Assembly: GCA_964346275.1 (NCBI GenBank)
Contig: CAYFUR010000096.1
Location: 1 to 13,984 of the forward strand
Source: CAYFUR01 sp964346275
Lineage (GTDB): Bacteria > Sumerlaeota > Sumerlaeia > SLMS01
Length of the DNA stretch: 13,984 nucleotides
Reading direction: 5' to 3'
Below, piece by piece: positions 6,463 to 13,984 of this stretch. A model generated the notes under the pieces. That model searched no databases. It was not told the origin of the DNA and saw nothing but the letters and a program-made list of their open reading frames with translations. Numbering within the stretch: the stretch's first letter is position 1; each line of letters starts with the position of its first letter. The position numbers were made by a program, and so were the translations under genes.

Positions 6463-8034
6463 TTAAAAGATAATCTTCCGGAAATCGTTGAACGTGATGA
6501 GCACGACCAAAATCAAGATGAAAACCACCGCGCTGTTAAGAATCGGGACCAGTATGCGCGCTGGCACGGGTTGGCGGAACAGGGCCTCGTAGATGGCAAA
6601 CACGATATGCCCGCCATCGAGGACGGGAATGGGCAGAATATTCATCACCGCCAGGGCCACATTCAGCATGATGAGGAAATTGATCCAGTCGCTCAGGCCG
6701 CTCTGGGCCATCTTGTAAGCGATGCGGCCGATACCCACCGGGCCGCCGAGTTCGCGGCTCACGGCGGTCACGTTTCCTTCCGTCAGTTTGCCGAACAGAG
6801 CGCCCAGCCTGGAAAGGTAATTCGAGGTCGTCGTATAGACCCGCTCTGGTGCATTTCCAAAAGCCTGGACGACGCCCTCTTGCCGGAAAGTCTTGTTCGG
6901 ATTTCCGACGACAACCCCCACCTGGCCCACATCGGGATCATCCGCATCTTCCCAGGGAGTGACGGCAAGTTCCTTCCTGGCGTTTTCGCCGTCCCCCTCC
7001 CGCTTCACCACCACATTCAGCTCCTCATTGGCGGATTGGCGAATGATATGGGTGAAATGGGACCAGTCCTCGACGTCCTCTCCATTGATCGAGATGACCT
7101 CATCGCCGCGCTCGAATCCGGCATCGTCGGCGGGCGAGTCTGGATAGACAAAATCGATGTAGGCATCCCGGCGGAAGAACACGGTGCCGAAAGCCTGTTG
7201 CAGCTCGGGATCGTCCGTGAGCGTCAAATCATAGGTGTATGTGGAATCCTCGCCTGCGGAGGCGTTTTCCCGTTCGAGAGTGATGGTGGCATCGAGTCTT
7301 TCGAGGTCTTCGCCAAGTTTTTTGCCGCCGGCGATTTCGCTCAGCGCCTGATCCACTTCGACCTCGTTTTTAACCGGAGTCCCTTCGATGGCGACGATGT
7401 AATCACCGGGTTGGAGCGCCGTGCCCGCAAACGGACTGTCGGCGGAAATCCAGCCCACACGGGCGGGATAGGGGGCGCTTTCGTCAAAGCCCTTGGCGTA
7501 GAGAACGCCCATGGCGAGAACGGCCAGGACCATGTTCATGGCCACGCCAGCGCTGTAGATGATCACTTTTTGCCAGAAGGGCTTCTGATAGAGGGCCGCC
7601 ATGTCTTCCAGCGCCTGGCCCTGGAGCGATGCTTTTTCCGCCTTTTGCTCCTCGATTTCTTCGATTTTTTCTTCCGGCTTCTCTTCCTCCCCTTCCAGGT
7701 AAGCCTCCAGCTCGGGGGAAAGAACCCCCGACATCTTGACGTAGCCGCCGAGGGGAATCAGCGACAGGCCATAGACCGTCTCGCCCCATTTTTTCTCCCA
7801 AATGCAGCGGGGAAAGATGCCGATGGCTTCCTTGTCAAAGCCAATGACAAAGCGCTCGACGGGGACTTTGAAGGCCTTGGCGGCCAGGAAGTGGCCCAGC
7901 TCGTGAATGAAGATCGCGAGGCCAAAGGCCACGATAATGCCGAGAATGCCGATGGCTGCATTGCCGGTGTATTCCAGAATGGTTTCCAGGCTGAGGCCGA
8001 GAGTGAGGTGTCCGTGAGGGAAGGCTGTGGTCAT
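6463..8034 (-). CDS. rseP: RseP-type intramembrane zinc metalloprotease (site-2 protease)
   Basis: It cleaves transmembrane substrates inside the inner membrane, classically anti-sigma factors in envelope-stress signalling. With the ATG at 8032-8034 it has 523 residues, longer than the roughly 450 of E. coli RseP. The zinc motif HELGH is at 44-48 inside the first membrane segment, GGYVKMSG at 96-103, and a second membrane segment with NMVLAVLAMG near 167. Two PDZ-like domains span about 185-275 and 285-360. The third zinc-ligand motif, LPIPVLDGGH, ends at 476, and the last membrane segment is about 500-515. A glutamate/lysine-rich insertion at about 107-138 explains part of the extra length. 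An in-frame TTG at 8136 would add 34 residues of unlikely composition and was not chosen; no strong ribosome site marks either start. It lies 134 bases behind dxr, a common pairing. Confidence 0.94.
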   Translation of the reverse strand: MTTAFPHGHLTLGLSLETILEYTGNAAIGILGIIVAFGLAIFIHELGHFLAAKAFKVPVERFVIGFDKEAIGIFPRCIWEKKWGETVYGLSLIPLGGYVKMSGVLSPELEAYLEGEEEKPEEKIEEIEEQKAEKASLQGQALEDMAALYQKPFWQKVIIYSAGVAMNMVLAVLAMGVLYAKGFDESAPYPARVGWISADSPFAGTALQPGDYIVAIEGTPVKNEVEVDQALSEIAGGKKLGEDLERLDATITLERENASAGEDSTYTYDLTLTDDPELQQAFGTVFFRRDAYIDFVYPDSPADDAGFERGDEVISINGEDVEDWSHFTHIIRQSANEELNVVVKREGDGENARKELAVTPWEDADDPDVGQVGVVVGNPNKTFRQEGVVQAFGNAPERVYTTTSNYLSRLGALFGKLTEGNVTAVSRELGGPVGIGRIAYKMAQSGLSDWINFLIMLNVALAVMNILPIPVLDGGHIVFAIYEALFRQPVPARILVPILNSAVVFILILVVLITFNDFRKIIF

Positions 8035-8168
8035 GGAGTCTTTTGTCGCGCCTGCCAAGCGGCGCACAGTGGGATTCTTGCCGCCTTGGGCCGTGCAAGG
8101 AGTGGACCATCCTTCTCGGCATCGGCGGGGGAGCAAGCAAGGCTAAATTGGCCGGAAACCAACGGGGA

Positions 8169-9347
8169 TCAACTCATGGGGGTTCGCTTCGCGGCCGCTT
8201 CCTCGGCTTGCTGCCGCGCCCATGTGTCCCATTGGCGCAGCCGCTCCATGCTTGGGTCGGATTCTGGCTCGTGATTTTCCACGACGCTTTGGACAATGCG
8301 GGAAACTTCGCCGCAAGGAATCTTCCCTTCGAGATGAAGGCGCACGGCGACTTCGTTGGCGCCATTGAGGACCGCCGGGGCGCTGCCCCCCGCTTCCCCG
8401 GCACGGTAGGCCATCTCCAGGCAGGGAAAGCGTTCCAGGTCGGGCGGTTCGAAGCTGAGGGTGCCAAGGGCCGCCAGGTCCAGCGATTTGATCTCCGTGG
8501 GGTGGCGTTCGGGAAAAGTGACCGCATATTGGATGGGCAGGCGCATATCCGTGGGGCCGAGCTGGGCGATGATCGAACCATCCAGGAATTCCACCATGGA
8601 ATGCACGATGGATTGGGGATGGATGACGACTTCGATTCTTTTATAGGGAACGTGAAAGAGATGGTGGGCCTCGATCACTTCAAGCCCCTTGTTCATGAGC
8701 GTGGCGGAATCCACCGTTACTTTTTCGCCCATATTCCATGTGGGATGATTCAGCGTCGCCTCGCGAGGCGCATTGTCGATTTCTTCCTTGGTCGAGCGCA
8801 GAAAAGGCCCGCCGCTGCATGTCAGGATCAGGCGGCGTATCTCGGCCGTGGGAGCGGCGCACAGGCACTGGTGAATGGCGTTGTGCTCGCTGTCCACGGG
8901 CAGCAGTTCCACGCCCTGGCGCGTTGCTTCGCGGGTTACAAGATGCCCGCCGCAAACGAGAACCTCCTTGTTGGCGAGGGCGATGTGGCGGCCTGCCTTG
9001 ATGGCGGCGAGGGCGGGCTCGAGTCCCGTCCAGCCGACGGTGGCCACGAGCACAAGATCGGCCGGTGCTTGCGCCGCAATTTGCTTGAGCCCTTCCGCCC
9101 CCGAGAGGAGGGAGCCGCGCCAGTCCCGCGGCAGTCTCGCTTTCAACGCCTCGACCCGCTCGGGATCGGCGATGTGAACCATCTCTGGACGAAACTCGTC
9201 GACCTGGCTGGCGAGCAGTTCCAGGCGCGTGCCGGCGGCACTGAGGCCGGCCACGCGGATGCGGCCGCCAAGCTGGCGCAGAACATCGAGAGTCTGAGTT
9301 CCAATTGAACCGGTGGAGCCAAGCAGCGTGAGAGAAGAGAACTTCAT
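8169..9347 (-). CDS. dxr: 1-deoxy-D-xylulose 5-phosphate reductoisomerase
   Basis: The committed step of the MEP isoprenoid pathway: DXP is rearranged and reduced with NADPH to 2-C-methyl-D-erythritol 4-phosphate. The protein has 392 residues, as expected. Visible are the NADPH-binding GSTGSIG (10-16), ANKE (125-128), the metal ligands in DSEHNAI (D152, E154), the substrate loop HPTWNMG (201-207), and VDSATLMNKGLE (212-223) with the third metal ligand E223. HPQSIVHSMVEFLDGS then GPTDMRLPIQYA complete the signature. The ATG at 9345-9347 gives the motif at the usual distance from the N-terminus and has GAGGT close upstream; an in-frame extension to 9407 has no family support. It heads the minus-strand group dxr, rseP, CNNM-like; cdsA and uppS, often found beside it, are absent here. 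The identification is secure. Confidence 0.97.
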   Translation of the reverse strand: MKFSSLTLLGSTGSIGTQTLDVLRQLGGRIRVAGLSAAGTRLELLASQVDEFRPEMVHIADPERVEALKARLPRDWRGSLLSGAEGLKQIAAQAPADLVLVATVGWTGLEPALAAIKAGRHIALANKEVLVCGGHLVTREATRQGVELLPVDSEHNAIHQCLCAAPTAEIRRLILTCSGGPFLRSTKEEIDNAPREATLNHPTWNMGEKVTVDSATLMNKGLEVIEAHHLFHVPYKRIEVVIHPQSIVHSMVEFLDGSIIAQLGPTDMRLPIQYAVTFPERHPTEIKSLDLAALGTLSFEPPDLERFPCLEMAYRAGEAGGSAPAVLNGANEVAVRLHLEGKIPCGEVSRIVQSVVENHEPESDPSMERLRQWDTWARQQAEEAAAKRTPMS

Positions 9348-9515
9348 GAGACCTCGAAGGGCAGGGCGAATGACGGGAGTTTCCGACAGCCCTCCCGGGC
9401 CGGTCAATCAAACTGGAGCTTGCCGGGACAAAAGGCTCTAAAGCGCCGCATACGGCCGAAAGTTCGCTTCTCCACGACTTGCGTGACTTTCCAGGCCAAA
9501 GAGGACTCTTTTAAC

Positions 9516-9998
9516 TTGAGCGAAACAAATCATCGCTGGTTTGATCTTTTTCTGCTGCTTGCGGCCACCTTTGTGGTCGGCGCCGCGGGTTCCATGCTAA
9601 CGTTTCCCTCGGTCAACACGTGGTATCAGGGGATCGAGAGACCATCCTTTACTCCGCCGGACTGGGTGTTCGGGCCCGTTTGGACGTCTCTGTATATTCT
9701 CATGGCGGCGGCGGCGTGGCTTGTATTCCAGACGGGTCGCTGGCGGCGTGTTTCCCGCGCCATGCGGCTCTTTTTCATCCAGCTGGTGTTGAATGTTCTC
9801 TGGTCGGGGCTTTTCTTTACGCTGCAACAGCCGGCGCTGGCCTTTGTGGAAATCGTGATTCTGTGGCTGCTGATTTTTGAAACGATGAGGGCCTTTTGGA
9901 ACCTTCGTCCGCTCGCGGGAATCCTGATGGTTCCCTATTGGCTTTGGGTCAGCTATGCTGCCGTGCTGAATTTTTCCATCGCGTGGCTGAATGCTTAG
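9516..9998 (+). CDS. tspO: TspO/MBR (translocator) family membrane protein
   Basis: TspO proteins are small membrane proteins that bind tetrapyrroles and related ligands; their role in bacteria varies (stress, porphyrin handling). From the TTG at 9516 the protein has 160 residues, the family norm, with five membrane segments (about 9-29, 52-72, 83-103, 107-124 and 135-157). Diagnostic features are WYQGIERPSFTPPDWVFGPVW (split: W36-Y37 and R42-W56), LNVLWSGLFF (92-101) and YWLWVSYAAVLNFSIAWLN (141-159). No ATG is available near the start. The TTG is preferred because AAAGAGGA lies 11 bases upstream and the N-terminus fits; another in-frame TTG at 9420 would add 32 unlikely residues. It diverges from dxr and its last four bases overlap the end of the oppositely oriented amidase gene. 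Confidence 0.9.
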   Translation: MSETNHRWFDLFLLLAATFVVGAAGSMLTFPSVNTWYQGIERPSFTPPDWVFGPVWTSLYILMAAAAWLVFQTGRWRRVSRAMRLFFIQLVLNVLWSGLFFTLQQPALAFVEIVILWLLIFETMRAFWNLRPLAGILMVPYWLWVSYAAVLNFSIAWLNA

Positions 9999-10885
9999 AT
10001 GGATTCGTCGATGTAGCGCTTCTCCAGGTCCCCGTAGGCATCCACGCGGCGGTCGCGCAGGAACGGCCAGGCGCGGCGGACGCGATCGATGCGGTCCTTA
10101 TCGATTTCCACCACGACCACTTCTTCATTGTCTGTCGAGGCCCGCGCGAGGAATTCGCCCTGGCTGCCGGTGACGAAGCTGTTGCCCCAGAACTGCATTC
10201 CTTCTCCGCCTTCCGGCGCGGGCTCGAACCCGGTGCGGTTAACGGCCAGAACGGGAAGGCAATTTGCCACGGAATGGCCGCGCTGGACGGTGATCCAGGC
10301 TTCCCTCTGGCGTTGGCGTTCGTCCTCCTCTTCGCTCGGTTTGCAGCCAATGGCGGTGGGGTAGATGAGCATTTCGGCGCCGCGAAGAGCCATCAAGCGG
10401 GCTGCCTCGGGGTACCACTGGTCCCAGCAGACAAGCACCCCGAGCCGGCCGGCGCTGGTGTCGATGGGCTTGAAGCCCTTGTCGCCCGGCGTGAAATAGA
10501 ATTTCTCGTAATAGCTTGGGTCGTCGGGGATATGCATCTTCCGATAGATTCCGGTGATATTGCCATCTTTCTCGAGCACCACGGCGGTGTTGTGGTAAAG
10601 CCCCGCGGCGCGTTTTTCAAAAAGGGAAATGACCAGCACGATACCGAGGTCCCTGGCGAGCGCGCCAAAGGCTTCCGTGGATGGACCGGGAATCGTCTCG
10701 GCCTGGTCGAACCGCGCATCGGCCTCCGTCTGGCAGAAGTAAACCCCGGTATGCAACTCCTGCAGCACGACCAACTCCGCTCCCTGGGACGCCGCCTCGC
10801 GGATTTTCTCCATGCTCTTCTTGATATTTGCTTCGCGGTCTTCCGTGCATTGTTGCTGCACGAGGCCAACTTTCAGTTTCGCCAT
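9995..10885 (-). CDS. aguB: Carbon-nitrogen hydrolase, N-carbamoylputrescine amidase-like
   Basis: A nitrilase-superfamily amidase, most like AguB, which hydrolyses N-carbamoylputrescine to putrescine, CO2 and ammonia in the agmatine route of polyamine synthesis. It has 296 residues, the usual size. The Glu-Lys-Cys triad is visible: E43 in LQELHTGVYF, K116 in GIYRKMHIPDDP and C153 in VLVCWDQWYPEAAR. The segments HIPDDPSYYEKFYFTPGD and NRTGFEP, and the C-terminal AWPFLRDRRVDAYGDL, are characteristic of the AguB group rather than of nitrilases in general. The ATG at 10883-10885 has AGGAAGGAA about 10 bases upstream. The usual partner AguA (agmatine deiminase) is not adjacent; the upstream co-oriented gene is an epimerase 141 bases away. 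The substrate assignment is by family resemblance. Confidence 0.9.
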   Translation of the reverse strand: MAKLKVGLVQQQCTEDREANIKKSMEKIREAASQGAELVVLQELHTGVYFCQTEADARFDQAETIPGPSTEAFGALARDLGIVLVISLFEKRAAGLYHNTAVVLEKDGNITGIYRKMHIPDDPSYYEKFYFTPGDKGFKPIDTSAGRLGVLVCWDQWYPEAARLMALRGAEMLIYPTAIGCKPSEEEDERQRQREAWITVQRGHSVANCLPVLAVNRTGFEPAPEGGEGMQFWGNSFVTGSQGEFLARASTDNEEVVVVEIDKDRIDRVRRAWPFLRDRRVDAYGDLEKRYIDESI

Positions 10886-11026
10886 GAACTCGATTCCTTC
10901 CTGACGCGGCGTCTTGTTCCGGATGGTTTGGTCTCCGCCCCCCCTATGGCCGGGTTGCCAGATTCAAGCCTTTTCGCAGGGAGCCTGCCGATATTTCCCG
11001 TTCCGTATAGACAAACTCGGCAAGCC

Positions 11027-12013
11027 TTAAAGCTGTTTATTATCCCGATACCACTTGATCGTTTGCTGCAACCCGGCGGGCAGGTCCCAGCGCGGCTGCC
11101 ACCCCAGTTCCTTGCGGATGCGGCTCGAGTCGGCGGCCCAGGCGCCGGCGGTGAGTTCCCGCACTTTGTCGCGAGTGAGCGGCGAGAGAGGCCGCCCCGC
11201 CACGCGGCCAAAGAAGTCCAGCGCAAACCCCGCGCCCCTGGCGGCCCAAACTGGAACGCGAATCGTGCGCACCCGGCGGCCGAGCCCTTCAGCCGCCAGC
11301 CGCGTCATCTCGCGAACGCTCCAGGCTTGCTCGTCGTTCAAATAATAGAGGCGCCCCGCTGCCTCCTCGGAAAAGCCCGCCCGCATCAGCCCATCCACCA
11401 CGTCTTCGACATGGGTCATCTGCGCTTCCACTCCATGGCCGATCTGAAAAGACAGCCCTGTTTTTTTCATCGTCTTGACGACTTCGTAGATGTCCTTTTC
11501 CCGAGGACCGTATATGGCTCCGGGCCGAAGGATGGAAAGGCTGCTTCCCTCGGGCAGGAGCTTCCGGGCGGCCTCTTCCGCTTGGCGTTTGCTTTTTCCG
11601 TAATGACTGACGGGATTGTCCGGGCTCTCCTCGCTGCGCGGGGATTTCGCGTCTTCAACGGGGCCTCCGGCGGCAAGGCTACTGAGAAGCACCAGGCGCC
11701 CCTGGAAGGCTCCGCGCTTGAGACCGCGCAGCAGGTTTTCCGTGCCATCGGTATTGACGTGATAGAAGTCCCGCGGCCGGTTGGCCTTGGTAATGGCTGC
11801 GAGATGGAAAACGAGGTCGATCCCACCGGCGTGGCGGGCGAAGACGTTGATCGCATCCAGGTCCGCATTGATCAAACGGACCTTGGCATTCTTCAAATGC
11901 TTCTTTTTGCTGGTCTTGCGCACGATGGCATACACCTCGTGGCCCTCCCTGGCGAGACGATCGCAAAGGTGTCCGCCCACGAAACCGGTCCCCCCGGTGA
12001 TGAAGCATTTCAT
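11027..12013 (-). CDS. NAD-dependent epimerase/dehydratase (extended SDR)
   Basis: An extended short-chain dehydrogenase of 328 residues. The Rossmann nucleotide-binding motif GGTGFVGG is at 7-14, a DLVFHLAA segment at 66-73, the catalytic serine region LLSSLAA at 109-115 and the YxxxK pair in HYGKSK (Y138, K142), followed by LRPGAIYGP, all standard. The C-terminal half (MTHVEDVVDGL, then ELTAGAWAADSSRIRKELGW) resembles nucleoside-sugar epimerases and sterol/dihydroflavonol-type reductases, so the substrate cannot be named. The ATG at 12011-12013 puts the Rossmann motif at residue 7 and has AAGGAAAAG upstream; a TTG at 12037 would add eight residues. It diverges from the TGS-kinase gene and lies ahead of the amidase gene on the same strand. 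No glycosyltransferase or surface-polysaccharide gene is nearby to suggest a pathway. Confidence 0.88.
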   Translation of the reverse strand: MKCFITGGTGFVGGHLCDRLAREGHEVYAIVRKTSKKKHLKNAKVRLINADLDAINVFARHAGGIDLVFHLAAITKANRPRDFYHVNTDGTENLLRGLKRGAFQGRLVLLSSLAAGGPVEDAKSPRSEESPDNPVSHYGKSKRQAEEAARKLLPEGSSLSILRPGAIYGPREKDIYEVVKTMKKTGLSFQIGHGVEAQMTHVEDVVDGLMRAGFSEEAAGRLYYLNDEQAWSVREMTRLAAEGLGRRVRTIRVPVWAARGAGFALDFFGRVAGRPLSPLTRDKVRELTAGAWAADSSRIRKELGWQPRWDLPAGLQQTIKWYRDNKQL

Positions 12014-12107
12014 CTTGCGTGACTTTTCCTTGTCCAAAGTGTCTTCTGCTTTCGCGGGAGATTGCCCGAGAGCATTGTGCAGCGCAAACCTCGAATGATG
12101 ATCTCCC

Positions 12108-12136
12108 TTGACGGTTGGACCCGAATTCAGTCAAAT
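12108..12136 (+). promoter_or_regulatory. Candidate sigma70-type promoter for the TGS-kinase gene
   Basis: TTGACG (12108-12113) matches 5 of 6 of the -35 consensus; after exactly 17 bases comes TCAAAT (12131-12136), matching 4 of 6 of the -10 consensus. It lies about 70 bases before the start codon. The spacing is ideal, the -10 is only moderate. Confidence 0.45.
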
Positions 12137-12148
12137 GGAGAGTTTGAC
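12130..12148. repeat. Inverted repeat overlapping the candidate -10 box
   Basis: GTCAAA (12130-12135) and TTTGAC (12143-12148) form a perfect 6-base inverted repeat spaced by 7 bases. A third copy of the core TTGAC lies in the -35 box at 12108. The placement over a promoter between divergent genes suits an operator, but no cognate regulator is in the window. Confidence 0.35.
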
Positions 12149-12204
12149 CCCTGAAAGTTCCGCCCAAGACCGGGCTTTTCAATCAATTAATCGAAGGGAA
12201 AAGC

Positions 12205-13902
12205 ATGATTCGCGAAAAGGAGCAAAACCAAATCACCTACCAGGTCAAGCTGCCGAACGGCAAGACCCAGGAGGTCGCTTCCGGCACGCCGGTGCGGGAG
12301 CTTCTTCCCGAGAAGACCGAAGCCGACTTGCCTGTGATCGCTGTCAAATTCAATAACAAGGTAGCTTCCCTTGATCGGCCGGTTGATCGCGACGGGCAAG
12401 TGGAGTGCGTGGATATGTCGAGCCGCGATGGAGCCTTGATCTATCGCCGCAGTCTGACCTTTCTGCTCATTCGCGCCATCGCTGATCTCTTTCCCGATCT
12501 CAAGGTCTATATCAACCACTCACTCAATCGTGGCTATTACGGCGAAGTTTTTAATGAAATCCTGGGCGAGGAAAAGCCCCAGGTCCTTGTCGAAAGCGAT
12601 ATCCGGCGAATCAAGCAGCACATGACCGAACTGGTGAAAGAGGATATCCCCTTCGAGCGCAATGAGGTTCCTATCCCCGAGGCGATGAAGATGTTTGCCG
12701 ACGCGGGACTTCACGACAAGGTCGAGCTGCTGCGTTACCGCGAGGACGAACAGATCAGCGTCTATCGCTGTGGCGAGATGATCAACCACTTCTACGGGCA
12801 GCTTCTTCCTTCCACCGCCCATTTGACGCTTTTCGATATCAAGCTCTGCGACCCGGGCTTTGTGCTGCTTTTCCCAACCCACGGCAAGCCCCATGAGCTT
12901 CCCCCTTACCACCATGAGGAGAAGCTGTTTTCCGTCTATCAGGAATACGAGCAGTGGGCAAAGATCCTGGGTGTGCGCAGCGTGGCGCACCTCAATGGCT
13001 TGGTGGATACGCGTGAGATCAACGAGTATGTTTTGATCGCCGAGGCTCTTCACGAGAAGAAGATCGCGCAGTTGGCCGATGTGGTAACAAATCATGAACG
13101 CGGCCCCCGCGTCGTGCTTCTCAGCGGGCCATCGGCTTCCGGGAAGACGACCACGGTGAAGCGGCTCTCGATCCAATTGCGCGTAAACGGGATGCGGCCT
13201 CTCACGGTCGGGCTCGACGATTTCTTTGTGGAACGCGAGAAAACACCGCGCGACGAGAAAGGCGAATTTGATTTCGAGGCTTTTGGGGCCATCGATATCG
13301 AACTCCTTCAGGATGCCGTTCGGAGGCTTCTCAAGGGAGAAGAAGTGGCCCTGCCCAAGTTCGACTTCAAGAAGGGCAAGCCGATCCCCGGCAAGCGCGT
13401 GCAGCTCGAAAAAGGTCAGCCTCTGATCCTCGAGGGAATCCACGCCTTGAATCCCAACCTGCTTCCCTCGATTCCCGATGGCTCCAAATTCAAGATCTAT
13501 ATCAGCCCGCTCACGCATTTGAACATCGACGACCACAACCGAATTGCCAGCAGCGATTGCCGGGTGATTCGCCGCATGGTGCGCGATGCGAACTACCGGG
13601 GGTACGACGCCGTGCAGACGCTCCAGCGCTGGCCGAGTGTGCGGCGCGGCGAGGAACGCAATATCTTTCCCTATCAGAATGAGGCGGATTTTATTTTCAA
13701 TTCGTCGCTCCCCTATGAGGTCAGCGTGATGCGGCGCTTTGCCGAACCGGTGCTCATGGCGGTTCCACGGGAAGACAGGATGTTCGCCGAATCCGCCCGC
13801 CTGCTGAAATTTATGTCGTATTTCCGCCAGATCAATGTCGACATCGTGCCACGCCACTCGCTGCTGCGCGAGTTCATTGGCGGATCGACCTTTCGGTACT
13901 GA
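12205..13902 (+). CDS. TGS / ThrRS editing-like / uridine kinase fusion protein
   Basis: A 565-residue three-part protein. Residues about 9-72 form a TGS domain (ITYQVKLPNGKTQEVASGTP). Residues about 78-225 resemble the second additional (editing) domain of threonyl-tRNA synthetase, including a GYYGEV that parallels GFYYDV. Residues about 298-520 are a uridine kinase/phosphoribulokinase-type P-loop domain with Walker A GPSASGKTTT (308-317), GLDDFF (336-341), FDFEAFGAID and a second strand LILEGIHALNP (407-417). Such TGS-kinase fusions are known and annotated as nucleoside (uridine/cytidine) kinases; phosphorylation of a nucleoside with ATP or GTP in salvage is the likely role. The ATG has GAAGGG about 8 bases upstream. 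The gene stands alone between a divergent epimerase and a strong hairpin. The zinc ligands of the editing-like domain seem to be replaced. Substrate is inferred. Confidence 0.88.
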   Translation: MIREKEQNQITYQVKLPNGKTQEVASGTPVRELLPEKTEADLPVIAVKFNNKVASLDRPVDRDGQVECVDMSSRDGALIYRRSLTFLLIRAIADLFPDLKVYINHSLNRGYYGEVFNEILGEEKPQVLVESDIRRIKQHMTELVKEDIPFERNEVPIPEAMKMFADAGLHDKVELLRYREDEQISVYRCGEMINHFYGQLLPSTAHLTLFDIKLCDPGFVLLFPTHGKPHELPPYHHEEKLFSVYQEYEQWAKILGVRSVAHLNGLVDTREINEYVLIAEALHEKKIAQLADVVTNHERGPRVVLLSGPSASGKTTTVKRLSIQLRVNGMRPLTVGLDDFFVEREKTPRDEKGEFDFEAFGAIDIELLQDAVRRLLKGEEVALPKFDFKKGKPIPGKRVQLEKGQPLILEGIHALNPNLLPSIPDGSKFKIYISPLTHLNIDDHNRIASSDCRVIRRMVRDANYRGYDAVQTLQRWPSVRRGEERNIFPYQNEADFIFNSSLPYEVSVMRRFAEPVLMAVPREDRMFAESARLLKFMSYFRQINVDIVPRHSLLREFIGGSTFRY

Positions 13903-13930
13903 GAAGACTCCTCTCCATTGTCTATCGAGA

Positions 13931-13958
13931 GAGCCCCCTGCCGCGGCAGGGGGCTCTT
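13931..13958 (+). terminator. Hairpin terminator after the TGS-kinase gene
   Basis: The palindrome GAGCCCCCTGCC / GGCAGGGGGCTC begins 28 bases after the stop codon and folds into a stem of about 11 bases with a tiny CGCG loop. It is followed by TCTTCTCGTC, a T-rich but interrupted tract. It could act in both directions. The stem is very strong, the U-tract mediocre. Confidence 0.7.
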
Positions 13959-13984
13959 CTCGTCTAGACAGGCTGTGAAATGGT

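Noticed and set aside
8035..8168. The 134-base gap between dxr and rseP as a possible regulatory RNA or extra N-terminal coding sequence
   Set aside because: No stable hairpin, riboswitch-like motif or convincing promoter was seen, and the in-frame extension from TTG at 8136 has an unlikely Arg/Cys-rich composition before the first membrane segment.
6571..8274. A 567-codon plus-strand open frame opposite rseP and the end of dxr
   Set aside because: It mirrors the rseP codons, shows the His/Asp/Gly-rich look of an antisense frame, and matches no family; rseP motifs on the other strand are decisive.
9896..12022. A 708-codon open frame on the plus strand antisense to the amidase and epimerase genes
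   Set aside because: It spans two well-supported genes and their gap in the opposite direction, has no domain-like sequence and no ribosome site. It is explained by G+C-rich codon bias that removes stops on the complementary strand.
12520..13857. A 445-codon minus-strand open frame opposite the TGS-kinase gene
   Set aside because: It is the antisense shadow of a gene with an intact Walker A motif and good ribosome site.

Overview
This is an ordinary bacterial chromosomal window of moderately high G+C with densely packed housekeeping genes. Most genes lie on the minus strand. The MEP isoprenoid enzyme Dxr next to a RseP-type site-2 protease, an orphan type IV pilus/type II secretion platform protein and a TGS-kinase fusion point to a free-living bacterium, probably Gram-negative. 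No gene fixes the phylum. The mixture would fit a PVC-superphylum or candidate-phylum lineage such as Sumerlaeota, but that is only an impression.

Layout. Positions 1-3260 (minus strand, read right to left) hold glucose-6-phosphate dehydrogenase (zwf), an unrecognised 193-residue protein 17 bases behind it, and alanine racemase (alr), which runs off the left edge. Diverging from zwf is a stand-alone pilC/gspF-family gene (3468-4697, plus) with its own candidate promoter and a perfect intrinsic terminator. Three bases after the terminator U-tract begins the 5' part of a group II intron, class C by its sequence and its position (about 4775-5080). It stops near the domain II/III boundary, with no reverse transcriptase or domain V. 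Positions 5261-9347 (minus) carry dxr, rseP and a CNNM/CorC-like membrane protein, all co-oriented. A TspO/MBR gene (9516-9998, plus) diverges from dxr and overlaps by four bases the end of an N-carbamoylputrescine amidase-like gene (9995-10885, minus), which follows an NAD-dependent epimerase (11027-12013, minus). Diverging from the epimerase is a 565-residue protein (12205-13902, plus) that joins a TGS domain, a ThrRS editing-like domain and a uridine-kinase-type P-loop domain; a strong hairpin follows it.

Functionally the window covers central carbon flux and NADPH supply (zwf), peptidoglycan precursor supply (alr), isoprenoid synthesis (dxr), membrane proteolysis (rseP), possible ion handling (CNNM), polyamine synthesis (AguB-like) and nucleotide salvage (kinase). 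I see no prophage, CRISPR array, tRNA, rRNA or defence island. The least routine elements are the truncated intron behind the pilC terminator and the kinase fusion whose editing-like domain appears to have lost its zinc ligands.
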